Shown here one piece after another: positions 19,441 to 30,635 of a DNA stretch of 34,216 nucleotides. Origin of the DNA: Saccoglossus kowalevskii (taxonomy: Eukaryota; Hemichordata; Enteropneusta; Harrimaniidae). The stretch is from positions 216,288 through 250,503 of the forward strand of contig NW_003133353.1 of the NCBI RefSeq assembly GCF_000003605.2. Direction: 5' to 3'. Numbering within the stretch: the first letter of the stretch is position 1; each line of letters begins with the position of its first letter. The notes beneath the pieces were generated by a model, which saw only the letters and a list, made by a program, of their open reading frames with translations, was not told the DNA's origin and ran no database searches. Position numbers and translations under genes: made by a program.

Positions 19441-21345
19441 ATTATTTGTGTTGAAAATTACGATTTTCACATTTATTTATTAATTGATGAAATGCACTAT
19501 AAACTTTCATGTGATAAAGTCTACATAACATACAATGTCATGTAAGTTGGTTAAAATGTAGATTTTCTGAAGGGAAGCAAGGCAGCCTCAGTAGTGTTTT
19601 CCAAAATCAACAACACAGGTTTAATCCGTGTGCCTATAAGTTTCAAAGATAAACTCAAGACAAAGCAATGTTAGGGTGTGTTATCAGTAGCTTACTTACA
19701 CACAATTATTGTTTCCAAACATTTGAGTGGTTTGTCTCCGCCCTTATTTGTTTCACAGATTAGTCATTTGCATATGAATGTGTCAGACACAAGGTCACAC
19801 AGCCACTGAAAAAAAAATCATTGATTTTGGTGTTTTCATATGCCGAATTTATCCAATTATAGCTATCCCATTCTTTTATTTTTTTGGTTTCCAATAGCCT
19901 TATACATATTGAATGTCCCTACACATGTTAAAACAGACCTTGATGGGAAAACAAATTGATTGTGCCAATGAACAAGCTTGAAAATCTTTGCTGTTCCTTC
20001 ATGGACGTTTTCTAGGAGTTTATGTTTTTCAAAATACAAGGTCTTTAACAAAAAATAACGTATACTTATTATCGTCGGATTAACACCAAATTTAAGCTTT
20101 AAGGTGACAGTGAGAGGAACTTGAATGTGCCCAGACAAATTCTTTCATCGATTATTTACCAACGAGTTGTGGTTTGAGTTGGAGGCAATGCGACTAAAAC
20201 AGTAATTGAAATTCAGCACACTATTTTTTTAAACGCGTTGCTTGAAAAAAACTGACTAGACACATTCAATTTACCAGACTATTGAACAACTAGGAAAAGT
20301 GAAAAAAATACTTCTTATCGCCAGCATAAATGCGTAATTATTTTTTTTACAGAAAAAGTAATTTTTCACCTTTGGTTGAGTAACGTGTCGTAGAATGCAG
20401 ATACGAGCATGCAAAATACACCTGTGAAAAGCTGGAAGTCTGGCGATTCTAAAAATATATACTTTCCTGGGTCTATTTATAGTCATTTAGTCACAATTAG
20501 AAGATGAAAACAAGTATGAAAATAATAGTCCCGCTACCTTAAGGTGAGAACATAGAAGAGACAATAGGTGAGTCAGAAAGGCAGAGATAAGAATTACAAA
20601 CATTTCTAAATTGTTTGTTCCTGTCTTTGTATTCTGCCCTCGGCGGCGATACAAAGTAGCACGAGTTGCGCCCTCGTGCGATCGACACAGTATTTAGAAC
20701 ATCTGTCTCGTGTCCATCTGGTGTTGTGAATGTACATTTACCCCGCAATATACAAAATCAATGATTTATAAGACGAGGATATAAAATAACGTGAATCGTG
20801 AGATGAACACTATCCACGAGACTAATTAAAATGAACATTCGTGGAAATACTAATTAAAAGCAAATACGTGAGTTCAACAAATTTCAATACATTTCTCCGA
20901 TGATTTCGTGGTCCTGTATAGCATATAAATATGTATACAGGAATAGTAAGTTGTTTAACTGTAGCTCTTAATATAGAGTACTTTATTTCATCTGTTGTCT
21001 CGTTTTAGAGCTTGTAATATATAGAGATGGGTGAATTACAGGTAATGCAGAATTTGTGATACTCTCTTGGAAAAGTTTTGAAGTGTGCCAAAAATCAAAA
21101 AAGATTTCATAATTAAAGCTAAGAATCATGGAAGTATATTGTATTTGATATCAATGGAAATTATATAAATACAAACACAAAGCAATAGTATCGTGGATTA
21201 TAAATGATGTCAAAGTGTCAATAAATACGATATTTTTATTTCAACTTAATTTTAGTTGATAGAAACATTTATTAATTATTCTTATAACTGTTACAAAAAC
21301 ACAATATTCTTTTGAAAAATAGAGTTATTAAGCCCATATGTTACT
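19441..21345. other. Intergenic, nothing recognised except a minisatellite fragment
   Basis: AT-rich DNA. Only the short 42-bp-family fragment at 20535-20600 stands out. Open frames of 60-90 codons show no family features. Confidence 0.5.
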
Positions 21346-21429
21346 TGTATATTCGTCAGTCTTAAGCACAGGTCGTATATTCGTCAGTCTTAAGCACAGG
21401 TCGTATATTCGTCAGTCTTAAGCACAGGT
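21346..21429. repeat. Three perfect 28-bp tandem copies
   Basis: Units 21346-21373, 21374-21401 and 21402-21429 are identical apart from the first base (T instead of C in the first unit). The unit contains TATTCGTCAGTCTTAAGCAC. The lack of divergence indicates a young expansion. Confidence 0.95.
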
Positions 21430-23119
21430 GACGACTCCCCCCTTTAATAGCTAAATCATAGAACTCAGGGAAAGCATACACCTTCGAGATTGAAATCAGC
21501 GTGGCATTCACTGATTGGTGGATAAGATGACATTCTGCACCAATGAGCAATACATTCAAAAATAGTAGTTAGCATACTGTCAGCGCTTATGTAAGGATTG
21601 TTTCCTTCCATGGAAATTCACGACTCAAGAAATAATATACAAAAAAGGGACGTGAAGGCGTGAAGAATGTTGAAAGACATCATAGCTGCCGGGACACGCA
21701 GATTTGAAATATTGAAGTCCTGTGGAAGAAATACAAACAGTTTTCTACCTGAATATACGTGAATATCCGGGCATTGTTGCTGTTTTATGTTCAGAGTACA
21801 TGTGATGTCACTGTGCAGCAAATAAAACATGTCGGTTGTATTATATATGTCATCTCTTCTCTTCAAATTCGCATTCTTGTCATTATACTGCTCTGATTGT
21901 TTCATAGCTACATACTTGAATAATTATTGTATTTTGCCGAGAAAATGTTAATAGTAATACACAAGCAGTCTATGGGAGTAATATCCTATTGGATACGGAG
22001 GTACATTATTTATCAAAAGAAATATTTGTGTCAGCTAAAGTTATATTTTCGAAATATAATCCACAATAGCATTGACACTTGGAAATTTATTGTTACAATG
22101 ATATCATTTTTAACCCATTGACCCCAAGATAATAAGTTGGAGGACACTGTACATCTCAGGAAAAGGCGATCTGTATTACGGTATGTGCAGTGCACAGGGG
22201 GGAGTATTTTATTCCACGAGGATCAATACCATATGCCAAGATAATTGATTGCCGAGACCAGTCACCTTTATCTCATGATACGTATGCGTATCACATTGCA
22301 TTAAGTGTCTGTCAATTATTCTCTATAATGGTTGTCTAAAGCCAACTTGTATACATTACATACACATTATGAACAAATAACCACGCAACATTTGATTCGA
22401 CCTGAAGACCACGTCAAACGCGACACTCCGCGTAAATATACGTGTAGCTCACTGCTCCTTATATGTATATTAACACCTTCTAAAAAGGAGGAACACATCA
22501 GTGAATAATACATGACAGTGCATAAAGAACTAGGGCTTAACATTGCCATATCTTAGAATACCGTGGATATTGAAACAATAAAAGTAAAAAAAAAAAAAAA
22601 ATGGAAAATCCCAACCTTGGCTACGGTTGCCACGACTATGCAACTTGTAACAACAATATAACAACTCCAAGCAACACATTTAAAAGTAAAATCACAAAAT
22701 ATATGTTATCTATTTATATTACTGATAACGTTAAATATTCGTGTCCACAATATTAAGCTATTAATTTATTTAAAAACTGTTTTTAAAAAGCAACAATTTT
22801 GCTTTGTGACAAAACCGGTCATGGTCTTGGTCTTTTGTCCTTCAGTAACCACATCTCAGAAAGATTCTACGAGGCGCTACCACATACACCTATCGCCTCC
22901 GACCAGTTCAGCTTGAAAAGCTACATGGGAATAAGACAGTAAAACAAACCCTGAAATACAAGGATTCAGCAATTGATAATATTTATCAAACTGTAACCTT
23001 TAACATTTCCCCAAAAATGCGTATGTGTAATCAATTCACAGTCACAGTGTTTACCATGTGCTGGACACTCACTTATAATCACGTGCATGAGTAGTGTGTA
23101 TAAATGGCAGTGATTAATG
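21430..23119. other. Intergenic, one poly(A) tract
   Basis: No exon recognised. AATAAA at 22577-22582 is followed by a run of 16 A at 22586-22601, which resembles the 3' end of a retroposed transcript, though the sequence upstream is unrecognised. Confidence 0.5.
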
Positions 23120-23525
23120 GTGGGGATGTCATGGACTGGGAAAGGTTATAGTGGGTGACTTTTAATGTGATGCTATAGGCTGGGGGTATGGTAGGAGAAT
23201 TTTAGTGGGATGCTATGGAGAGAGTGTGGTATGGTGGAGTGGCATGGATTAGGAAAGTGCTATGGCAGGGAGATATGCAGTGTTGCTATGGAGGGTACAC
23301 TTCGGTAGCATGGAATGTGTTGCTATGGAGGAATATAGTGGGTGGTGGAGTGGTAAGGTTTTGCTGTGGAGTGGGAGGGATATGGCGGGCGGATATAGAA
23401 CCTGTTGGAGTTGGAAGCATATTGTGGGGTGGCATGAAGTATGTTGCTATGGAGTGGGGTGGTGTGTTGCTATGGAGTGGGGAAGGATATAGTGGAGTTG
23501 TATTGAGCGTGTTGCTATGGTGCCA
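23120..23525. repeat. Degenerate G-rich minisatellite
   Basis: Repeats of GTGTTGCTATGGAGTGGGG with TATGG and GTGGAG phrases, strongly G-rich on the + strand and nearly C-free. Clear copies sit at about 23279, 23317, 23442, 23465 and 23507. Open frames on both strands here are a by-product of the biased composition. Confidence 0.8.
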
Positions 23526-24240
23526 TGCTGATTTCAACTGTTCATGTTAACCATAACTATCGGATTACCAATTGGATTCTTGCCAAATATGATTTGTAAA
23601 CAGGAAGACAGCTAAATATTAATTTATTTAATAGTCCATAGAAATATGTACATTAATCATTTTCATACAGTGACGTCGAAAATTTAGTGTACACTACTCA
23701 TATGGATCGAACACCAATTTAACGTTAATTGTAACATCGACTAGCAATTATATGACATTGAATATCTTACATGGCACAGCTCCAAGATCTATAAGTGATA
23801 TGATCAGATCATAAAAACAATTCACGATCATATAATATTTTGTAATTCCATTTTCTAATTATTTATTATTATAAGTACATTTTAATAAAAATATAAAGAA
23901 ATAAAACAAACAAGCTGCAAATCCAAATAATTGTTCTGTTCTGTTATTGATGATAAGTGCATGGATCATGCAAGGTTTCCATAATACAAATATGTGTTAT
24001 CCCACCCCTCAAACAGTGGTGTCAATGATTGAAATCACAAGTTACAATCAAACTGAATATCCTGAACACGCATCAATCGAACGTGGCAAGTAGTAGTCTT
24101 TGGGTGCGGGAGTCACGGTGTGGCATGCCGTATCATATCATAAAATTACAAAGATGCAGTGCGGAATAGGTGCATCGTAGAATTAATATCGAAGTCAAAT
24201 AAGCAAAAAATAATTATTTTCTGTCACAGAAAATGAATCC
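23526..24240. other. AT-rich intergenic DNA
   Basis: No exon or repeat recognised. AT content is highest around 23820-23900. Confidence 0.5.
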
Positions 24241-24291
24241 GTTATATAGTATTGTTGGAAGTTTAATAACCGCGCCAGGGACAGAGCGCTC

Positions 24292-24316
24292 CCAGGGGCG
24301 CGAGAGGGCGCTGTGC
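24292..24316 (+). promoter_or_regulatory. CTCF-like / GC-rich motif upstream of UNC13
   Basis: CCAGGGGCGCGAGAGGGCGC followed by TGTGC stands out in AT-rich surroundings and contains the AGGGCGCTG core typical of CTCF-type sites. The reverse strand reads ACAGCGCC, which also resembles an RE1/NRSF right half-site, but no left half is present. About 580 bp upstream of the UNC13 start codon. Candidate only. Confidence 0.35.
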
Positions 24317-24716
24317 ATACACATATTTATGAGCGATGGGTGCGATATAAAATTGAAATATAATCAAAACACAACGCGTGATATATAAACAAACACAAAG
24401 CGTTTAAATGCAGGACTTCGTCGATAAGGTCGATTTCCTTAAATTGTTTATCTGATAAACAAATTAAATACACTTTCTATTGTTTTACGGTGTTAGTGTG
24501 TGATAAAGTTATTATTATTGTTTGGAATTCGGTGTATTCAGATTTATCACGAAGCCGGAAGGGAATATCCGAATAATACAAAATGTGTGTTTTATATTCC
24601 TAGAACATGACAATTCTGAGTGATTTATTGTGTTCTGTTACGTCCCTGGTTCAGTTGTATTTTCGGGCTACTACATTATTCATAAGATTCTTTTTCAGTC
24701 GGTCCTCCCTGTGTCG

Positions 24717-24724
24717 TGACGTCA
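24717..24724. promoter_or_regulatory. CRE (CREB/ATF site)
   Basis: TGACGTCA, the full palindromic cAMP-response element, 169 bp before the UNC13 ATG. Its context and spacing to the YY1 motif suggest a real promoter element; binding is not shown. Confidence 0.6.
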
Positions 24725-24750
24725 TGACTAAGCTCTGATTGACTCGAGCG

Positions 24751-24760
24751 AAGATGGCGG
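24751..24760 (+). promoter_or_regulatory. YY1 motif
   Basis: AAGATGGCGG matches the YY1 consensus (AAGATGGCGGC) at nine of the ten to eleven positions. It also contains the ATG of the first upstream ORF (24754-24783, nine codons). Confidence 0.55.
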
Positions 24761-24859
24761 ATGCGACGCATCGCAATGGATAACTCAGTGATCTGTTTGA
24801 AGCTACCGTACTGGAAACACCGCTACTGTTTTCGCGGAAACAACGCCATGAACGCGTAG
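24761..24859 (+). other. Upstream ORF in UNC13 5' UTR (32 codons)
   Basis: ATG at 24761 runs 32 codons to TAG (24857-24859), ending 33 bp before the UNC13 ATG. A second uORF (24754-24783) overlaps it in another frame. If transcription starts upstream, both could reduce initiation at the main start. Whether they are in the mature mRNA depends on the true start site. Confidence 0.4.
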
Positions 24860-24892
24860 TTTGTAGTGTGTAGATTTGATGTGGCTGAAAAT

Positions 24893-24914
24893 ATGTCTTT
24901 GCTATGTGTCTGTG
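24893..24914 (+). CDS. unc13: UNC13 (Munc13) homologue, first coding exon
   Basis: ATG at 24893 with A at -3, encoding MSLLCVC plus the first base of the next codon, then donor GTGAGT at 24915. MSLLCV is the characteristic start of animal UNC13A/UNC13B long isoforms. Together with the next two exons it gives 50 residues of the N-terminal C2A domain. UNC13 proteins prime synaptic vesicles by opening syntaxin; the C2A domain homodimerises or binds RIM at the active zone. Introns here have GT-AG ends and phases that restore one continuous reading frame. Confidence 0.93.
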
Positions 24915-25047
24915 GTGAGTGTCAACCAACCACACGCCGGTATCGTTTCGTATTTTGCTCTGTGATTTGATCTCATCCGTATCAAACTCCACATTGAACG
25001 TGGCCTCATATTTCAACTTATTTTCTTGTATGTTCTTTTAATTGCAG

Positions 25048-25077
25048 TAAAGTCAGCTAGATTAACAGGAGCTGCAG
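25048..25077 (+). CDS. unc13: UNC13 homologue, 30-nt microexon
   Basis: Acceptor TTTTAATTGCAG (ending 25047) and donor GTAGGT (25078). It encodes V(split)KSARLTGAA. At 30 nt it is a small exon but keeps the frame (length divisible by 3). It corresponds to the beta-strand/loop after MSLLCV in the C2A domain. Skipping it would keep the frame but remove part of the first strand. Confidence 0.88.
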
Positions 25078-25505
25078 GTAGGTTGATATTTCTAAATTAT
25101 CTGTACATAATTTGCTGGTAGTGTTACGGCAGTGATTTCTCACTGTACGTTACGACCTGGCAGAGCGATAACTGTAAGAGGCGCGCTTGGGTGAAAATCT
25201 GCTATACTCACTTGGGAATCCACTACGCTGACCCGCATAAATAAACCAGTGAATCCAATTTTCCTAATTAAAAACAAGAAAGAAATCAGATCATGTACGG
25301 TGATCATCCGAGCTTTTAGAATAACGGTGATCAACGATTAGCTGCGAAAGCCTGTATCTAAAAATAACTAGATACCCTGGTGATCGCAGCCGTCAATGGT
25401 CCGCCGTTGTACGAGAGTGCAGAACGCTGGCTTTTTGTTATGCACATATACAGCAAAATAGTTATTTCCGTAAGATTTAATATTTATTTTATATTTCATC
25501 GACAG

Positions 25506-25605
25506 ATAAATTTAACTCGTACGTGACGCTCAAGCTACAAAATGTGAAATCAACGACGATAGCCGTGAAGGGAAACAACCCGAGCTGGGAGCAGGATTTT
25601 ATGTT
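25506..25605 (+). CDS. unc13: UNC13 homologue, C2A-domain exon
   Basis: Acceptor TTTCATCGACAG (ending 25505), donor GTGAGT (25606). It encodes [20 protein letters not shown] followed by [13 protein letters not shown] and two bases of the next codon. This is near-identical in pattern to the C2A domain of UNC13A/B. Lys32 by this start, in NVKSTT, corresponds to the lysine at the dimer/RIM interface of mammalian Munc13-1. The domain is incomplete: the continuation lies beyond the next intron and is not in the window. Gene orientation is the same as the RNF gene. Confidence 0.95.
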
Positions 25606-28600
25606 GTGAGTGTTTACGTTTAAAAAACAAAAGGGGTTGGGTTCCAAACATGCGTACTGTCACCTTTGTGACTGGGGATACCTTCCAAGGCCAATAATAA
25701 ACGAAACCCATTGCATGAACTCCATAATATACGGATGTTTCTTTATTATGCAAGTAACTGCCACAATTCATGTTGGTTGTAATGCATCAAATGCTGTATA
25801 CAAATACTGTGAATATTACTACATAAATTACGGTGAAATAATAATAACCATATATAATTATTGGCAATTTATATTCTCTAGCCCGTCCCTGAAACGTGAT
25901 GTGTTGGTAATTGTTTTTTTTTTATATATTCAGGAGGACAATCATTTATGATGACATTATCATCATATTTGAGATGAACTCTATACTATATTGTGTGTGA
26001 TATAGGTGTGTTTGCCATGTGTAATCTTATATTGATATCATTAATAATGTGATTGGTGCCTTTTTTTTACTCAGTTACATACATGATTTGATTGGAAAGT
26101 GCTATTTTGCCATTTTTGAATGTTTATTCATATGAATATATATACAAATGTACCATATATTTCTGTTCATACTGGTCAAATATGTGCTTGGTGTTAATTT
26201 TTTCCTGATAGTGTGTCACATGTTGTGAATATAAGGTCTACCTGATAACAGTGCTAGACACCTTATGACATCGGATTATTATGTGTATTTGATTTACTTT
26301 GTAATAATAATTGACTTTCAAATTTTAACCCAAATAACAAATTACAGTATGGATTGACTGACAGTTTGTTTAAGAGTATCTAATAAGTAACCATTGATTA
26401 TTCCTTTCCTATATTGTCTGCAGGTGAAATGACCTGGGCGTGTGCATATACTTTAGTCACTATTTTCTTGTCCCACATCAATTTTTAATAAGTGTATTTT
26501 TCTAAATGATGTGTCAACTCTAGTTGGAAGAGACTGTGTTTCTCTATAATTTGGAGTCTTTATTGTGTATGCTGTAGATAAATTGGTTTTAGTTTTTTTC
26601 TTAGTAATTGACAGGTATGAAAAACTGATGTTGAAAAGACGTTGACATTTATTAGTTCTTCTGTTCCATTTAAAATGATATAGACATAGGCAGAACAGCC
26701 TTGACTGCTCAGGTACAGGTGGACCAGCTTGTGCAACACATTGTCTAATTTAATATTGAATCTGAAAATTATTTAAGGAAATTAATGGAATATTACTGTC
26801 CAAGTTCATACTTAGCGATATTAATATTTATACTGGTGGATAGCAAGTTCAATTTCTGTGATCTTTAAACAAATCTATATAATGGGTTTAATTTGCTGGA
26901 CCTATTTATTATTTATAAGCAATTTTTTTAATTGCTAGCATCCCAAGGTAAACAAAAAAAATAACCTCATTGTGAGTATGTGTAATGTTATTTATATTTT
27001 ATTATGTCCTTTTTGTTGGCAACAATTCTGATGTTTGGAAATCAGCTCTATAGTCTATTCAAGTGATATAGCTTCTTAGTTTGGTGGGCATAGATCAACA
27101 TCTTTCCCTCATCCAGCTAAAATATGATGAATGTAGATTTCTGTGGTCATAATAATTATATTATGTTTGGGTCATACATATCTTTAACTGATGTGTGCAT
27201 ATCTACTTGCACCAATATTTGGTGTAATATTTCCATGTCCCTCTTAATAACCATAACAATCTCTGGTTGCAGTTTTGAGTGTTGTATGTGCATGATTTCT
27301 GACGCTGACTGATAAGAGTTAACTGAAAAGTTAGATTTACTGTGTATTTATTATTTTTTTATTTGATTATTCTCATGCTTAAAATGCAGTGCTGTGTTGG
27401 GAATTTTTTTCTTCCATGTTGCATTGTATTGTTCATCTCATGCTGAAAGAGTTATGGGAAACATGAAATATCTCGGACCAAATAAATCACATTTGATTAG
27501 TACATGCAAGATTACCAAGTACATTATATATTGTATAGTGTTTGTACTATTCTTTATATTAGATAATATTATTTATTAGTTCAGGGAATTATATTGAGTA
27601 CATGCTTAGACCATCTTTCGCTAGTGTCTTTGGTGCATGTAGCAGTACATCATTCAAGTCCTGAATTATTTGAGTATAGGTAATTTTACCATCTGTTTTA
27701 TTGTACATTGTAGTTTGCATTATGATTACTCATAGTTTCCTGTGTGGTATAAACCACTGTCAACAAACCAACCAGATAGTCTTATCTTGTGTGTACTACT
27801 GGGATAAAGTCAATATTGTTACAGTAGCATACCTTGTGTATGCACTGCTGAGTTTATGATTATTATCATGTTCACATCTGTTTTTTATCTCCCTTTGCTC
27901 TGATGTAACTTATGACAGAGTAAGAAAAATATAGATGTGAACATGTTATGTCAGCGTAAAGGAGATTAAGGCGGAGTTTAAGCTCTCTGGAAGCGGGTTT
28001 CACCGATGCAACAGATGTTGCAGTTGGTGGTGTTCTGTACTGAATTTGAGTGTCTTGAACAAACTGTCTTATTTCAAAATAGGTGTTCGCAATATTTGTT
28101 GAATTTTCAAGTAGTTGTAATATTGTAATATATGCTCTTTTTATTGTATATTGTAATATATACTCAAAAAGTGCATTTTATACGTATATATTATGACGTG
28201 GCCCAGGAATTGTCAACTACAATTATAATTGAAAAATTACACAAAAGACATTATCCAGTGATCGCAATATTTACACATCAGTAAAATTTGTATCTTAAAT
28301 TACCAGGTTCAACTTTTTCTAATGTGAACATAGTATATGATTTGGTAGAGATTAAAGTTCAAGGGCTGTTCACTACAATGTAAACACCTTGTCCTACTTG
28401 CATACTCTTTCATGTTGCCTAGTATGTTGATGTAGTTAATAATTTATATGAACTGCACTGGGAATTCATTATTTCATTATAATCATAAGGTATTTACGCA
28501 GAATAATAATTTGACAGTATTTTGTTCAATCATGCTGGAAAATGGGTGGTGGCTATCTTGTATCATGTTATAAATTTAAATAAAAAATTTAAATGTGTTG

Positions 28601-29297
28601 TATACGTAACATGGGTCCCATATTAAAGGCAACATGTCGCACAACCACTGTCTTGAACATTAGTTGCAATATTATTATATTTCAGTTGTGTTTGGATGAA
28701 GACTACACATTCATGATAAGTATATGAATGAAATAATAAACCATACAATAATAGACTTCTCAGTAATATGTTTAGTTTCACAACTGATAATACATGTAGT
28801 AGAAAATATTCTGACAGAACTAAAATAACAAATTCTGACTTGATGTCATTCAGGATGGCTCATAGAGTTTACATCATGCTAAACAACTTGACGTGAGAAA
28901 TTTTGAGATGGTCCCTCGGGTATGAAGAGCTCTCTATAGACCCTTTTCTCACTGATTGATATTCATGTGTTGTAGTATTTAGCTCATTGACTAGCAAGCA
29001 ATACTCTAACAATCCTCATGACAGTTTCGACATTTTCTTGTGTGATAAATATTTTAGTGTTGTCTGATTACGTATTCCCATCAGCTGGCACAGTAACTTA
29101 CAAGTCACACCTATTATCTGAAACTGAAAATTACCAGCCATCTTGTTTGTAGTCTTATTGCTTGAAATTCTACCTGTAAAATGCTTTCTCTACTCAATTG
29201 GGACATGTATAACCAATGGCTATACTAAAGTCAGGAATTAAATAGTGATCACTTTAATCTCGGATTACAAAGCACTGTAACAAGATTTTCCTTTTGT
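25606..29297 (+). other. UNC13 intron 3, first part
   Basis: AT-rich intron beginning with the donor at 25606. I looked for the next expected C2A segment (with a WDTMVG-like motif) and did not find it. It contains an inverted-repeat cluster at 27867-27969 and a CAGCCATCTTGTTTG trace of the palindromic repeat at about 29137. No other gene recognised. Confidence 0.75.
27867..27969. repeat. Nested inverted repeats
   Basis: CATGTTCACATCT (27867-27879) is perfectly inverted as AGATGTGAACATG (27933-27945). A second imperfect pair, ATCTCCCTTTGC...GTAAC (27887-27908) and GTTATG...GTAAAGGAGAT (27945-27967), overlaps it. The two pairings are mutually exclusive, so RNA or DNA could fold in two alternative ways. 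It could be a MITE remnant. Confidence 0.6.
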
Positions 29298-30635
29298 GCA
29301 GGGCCACACTATCTGAATTGTGTGATCTGAATGATCAATGCTGATTGCAGGGCCATGTCAACTGAATTGTGTGGTCTTAGTGATCTGTGCTGATTGCAAG
29401 GCCATGTCATCTGAATTGTGTGTTCCTAGTGATCAATGCTGATTGCAGGGCAGTGTCAGCTGAATTTTGTGGTCCTAGTGATCAATGCTGATTTCAAGGC
29501 CATGTCATCTGAATTGTGTGTTCCTAGTGATCATTGCTGATTGCAAGGCCATGTCATCTGAATTGTGTGTTCCTAGTGATCAATGCTGATTTCAGGGCCA
29601 TGTCATCTGAATTGTGTGCTCCTAGTGATCAATGTTGATTGCAGGGCCATGTCATCTGAATTGTCTGCTCCTAGTGATCAATGTTGATCACAGGGCCATG
29701 TCATCTTAACTGTGTGTGCTCCTAGTGATCAATGCTGATTGCAGGGCTATGTCATCTGAATTGTGTGCTTCTAGTTATGAATGCTGATTGCAGGGCCATG
29801 TCATCTGAATTGTGTGCTCTTAGTGATCAGTGCTGATTTCAGGGCCATGTCATCTGAATTGTGTGTTCCTAGTTATCAATGTTGGTTGCAGGGACATGTC
29901 ATCTGTATTGTGTGTTTCTAATGATCAATGCTGATTTTAGGGCCATATCTGAATTATGTGCTCCTAGTGATCAATGCAGATTACAGGGCCATGTCATCTG
30001 AATTGTGTGCTCCTCATGTTCAATCCTGATTACAGGGCCATGTCACCTAAATTGTGTGCTCCTAGTTATCAATGCTAATTGCAGGGCCATGTCATCTGAA
30101 TTGTATGCTCTTAGTGATCAATATTGATTGCAGGGCCATGTCATCTGAATTGTGTGTTTCTAATGATCAATGCTGATTACAGGGCCATATCTGAATTGTG
30201 TGCTCCTAGTGATCAATGCTGATTGCAGGGCCATAACATCTGAATTGTGTGATCAGAGTGATCAATGTTGATAGCAGGGCCATGTCATCTGAATTGTGTG
30301 TTCCTAGTGATCAATGTTGATTGCAGGGCCATGTCATCTGAATTGTGTGCTCCTAGTGATCAATGCTGATTGCAGGGCCATATCATCTGAATTGTGTGCT
30401 CCTAGTGATCAATGCTGATTGCAAGGCCATATCATCTGAATTGTGTGCTCCTAGTGATCAATGCTGATTGCAAGGCCATGTCATCTGAATTGTGTGCTCA
30501 TAGTGATCAATGCTGATTGCAGGGCCATATCATCTGAATTGTGTGCTCCTAGTGATCAATGCTGATTGCAGGACCATGTCATCTGAATCGTGTGATCCGA
30601 GTGATCAATGCTGATTACAGGGCCATATCATTCTT
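29298..30635. repeat. 49-bp minisatellite, about 27 units, in UNC13 intron
   Basis: The unit is about 49 bp: CTGATTGCAGGGCCATGTCA, TCTGAATTGTGTGCTCCTAG, TGATCAATG. Units are 80-95 percent alike by eye, and a few are shortened by loss of GTCA (for example near 29942 and 30187). Most carry TGATCA (BclI). Stops occur in every forward frame, so it has no coding potential. Confidence 0.95.

Larger units (their letters stand above)
24600..24892 (+). promoter_or_regulatory. UNC13 promoter and 5' UTR region
   Basis: CpG-containing island of sequence just before the first UNC13 exon. It holds a perfect CRE octamer and a YY1 motif 27 bp apart, followed by small upstream ORFs. No clear TATA box lies at the expected distance; a TATAAAA at 24346-24352 is too far unless the 5' UTR is long. 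YY1 motifs in this orientation often lie just downstream of transcription starts, so a start near 24730-24750 is inferred. Confidence 0.5.

Noticed and set aside
23215-23550. Open frames on both strands in the G-rich array
   Set aside because: By-product of skewed composition and repetition; no domain.
24346-24352. TATAAAA as UNC13 TATA box
   Set aside because: About 540 bp before the ATG and in generally AT-rich DNA; the CRE/YY1 cluster is a better promoter candidate.
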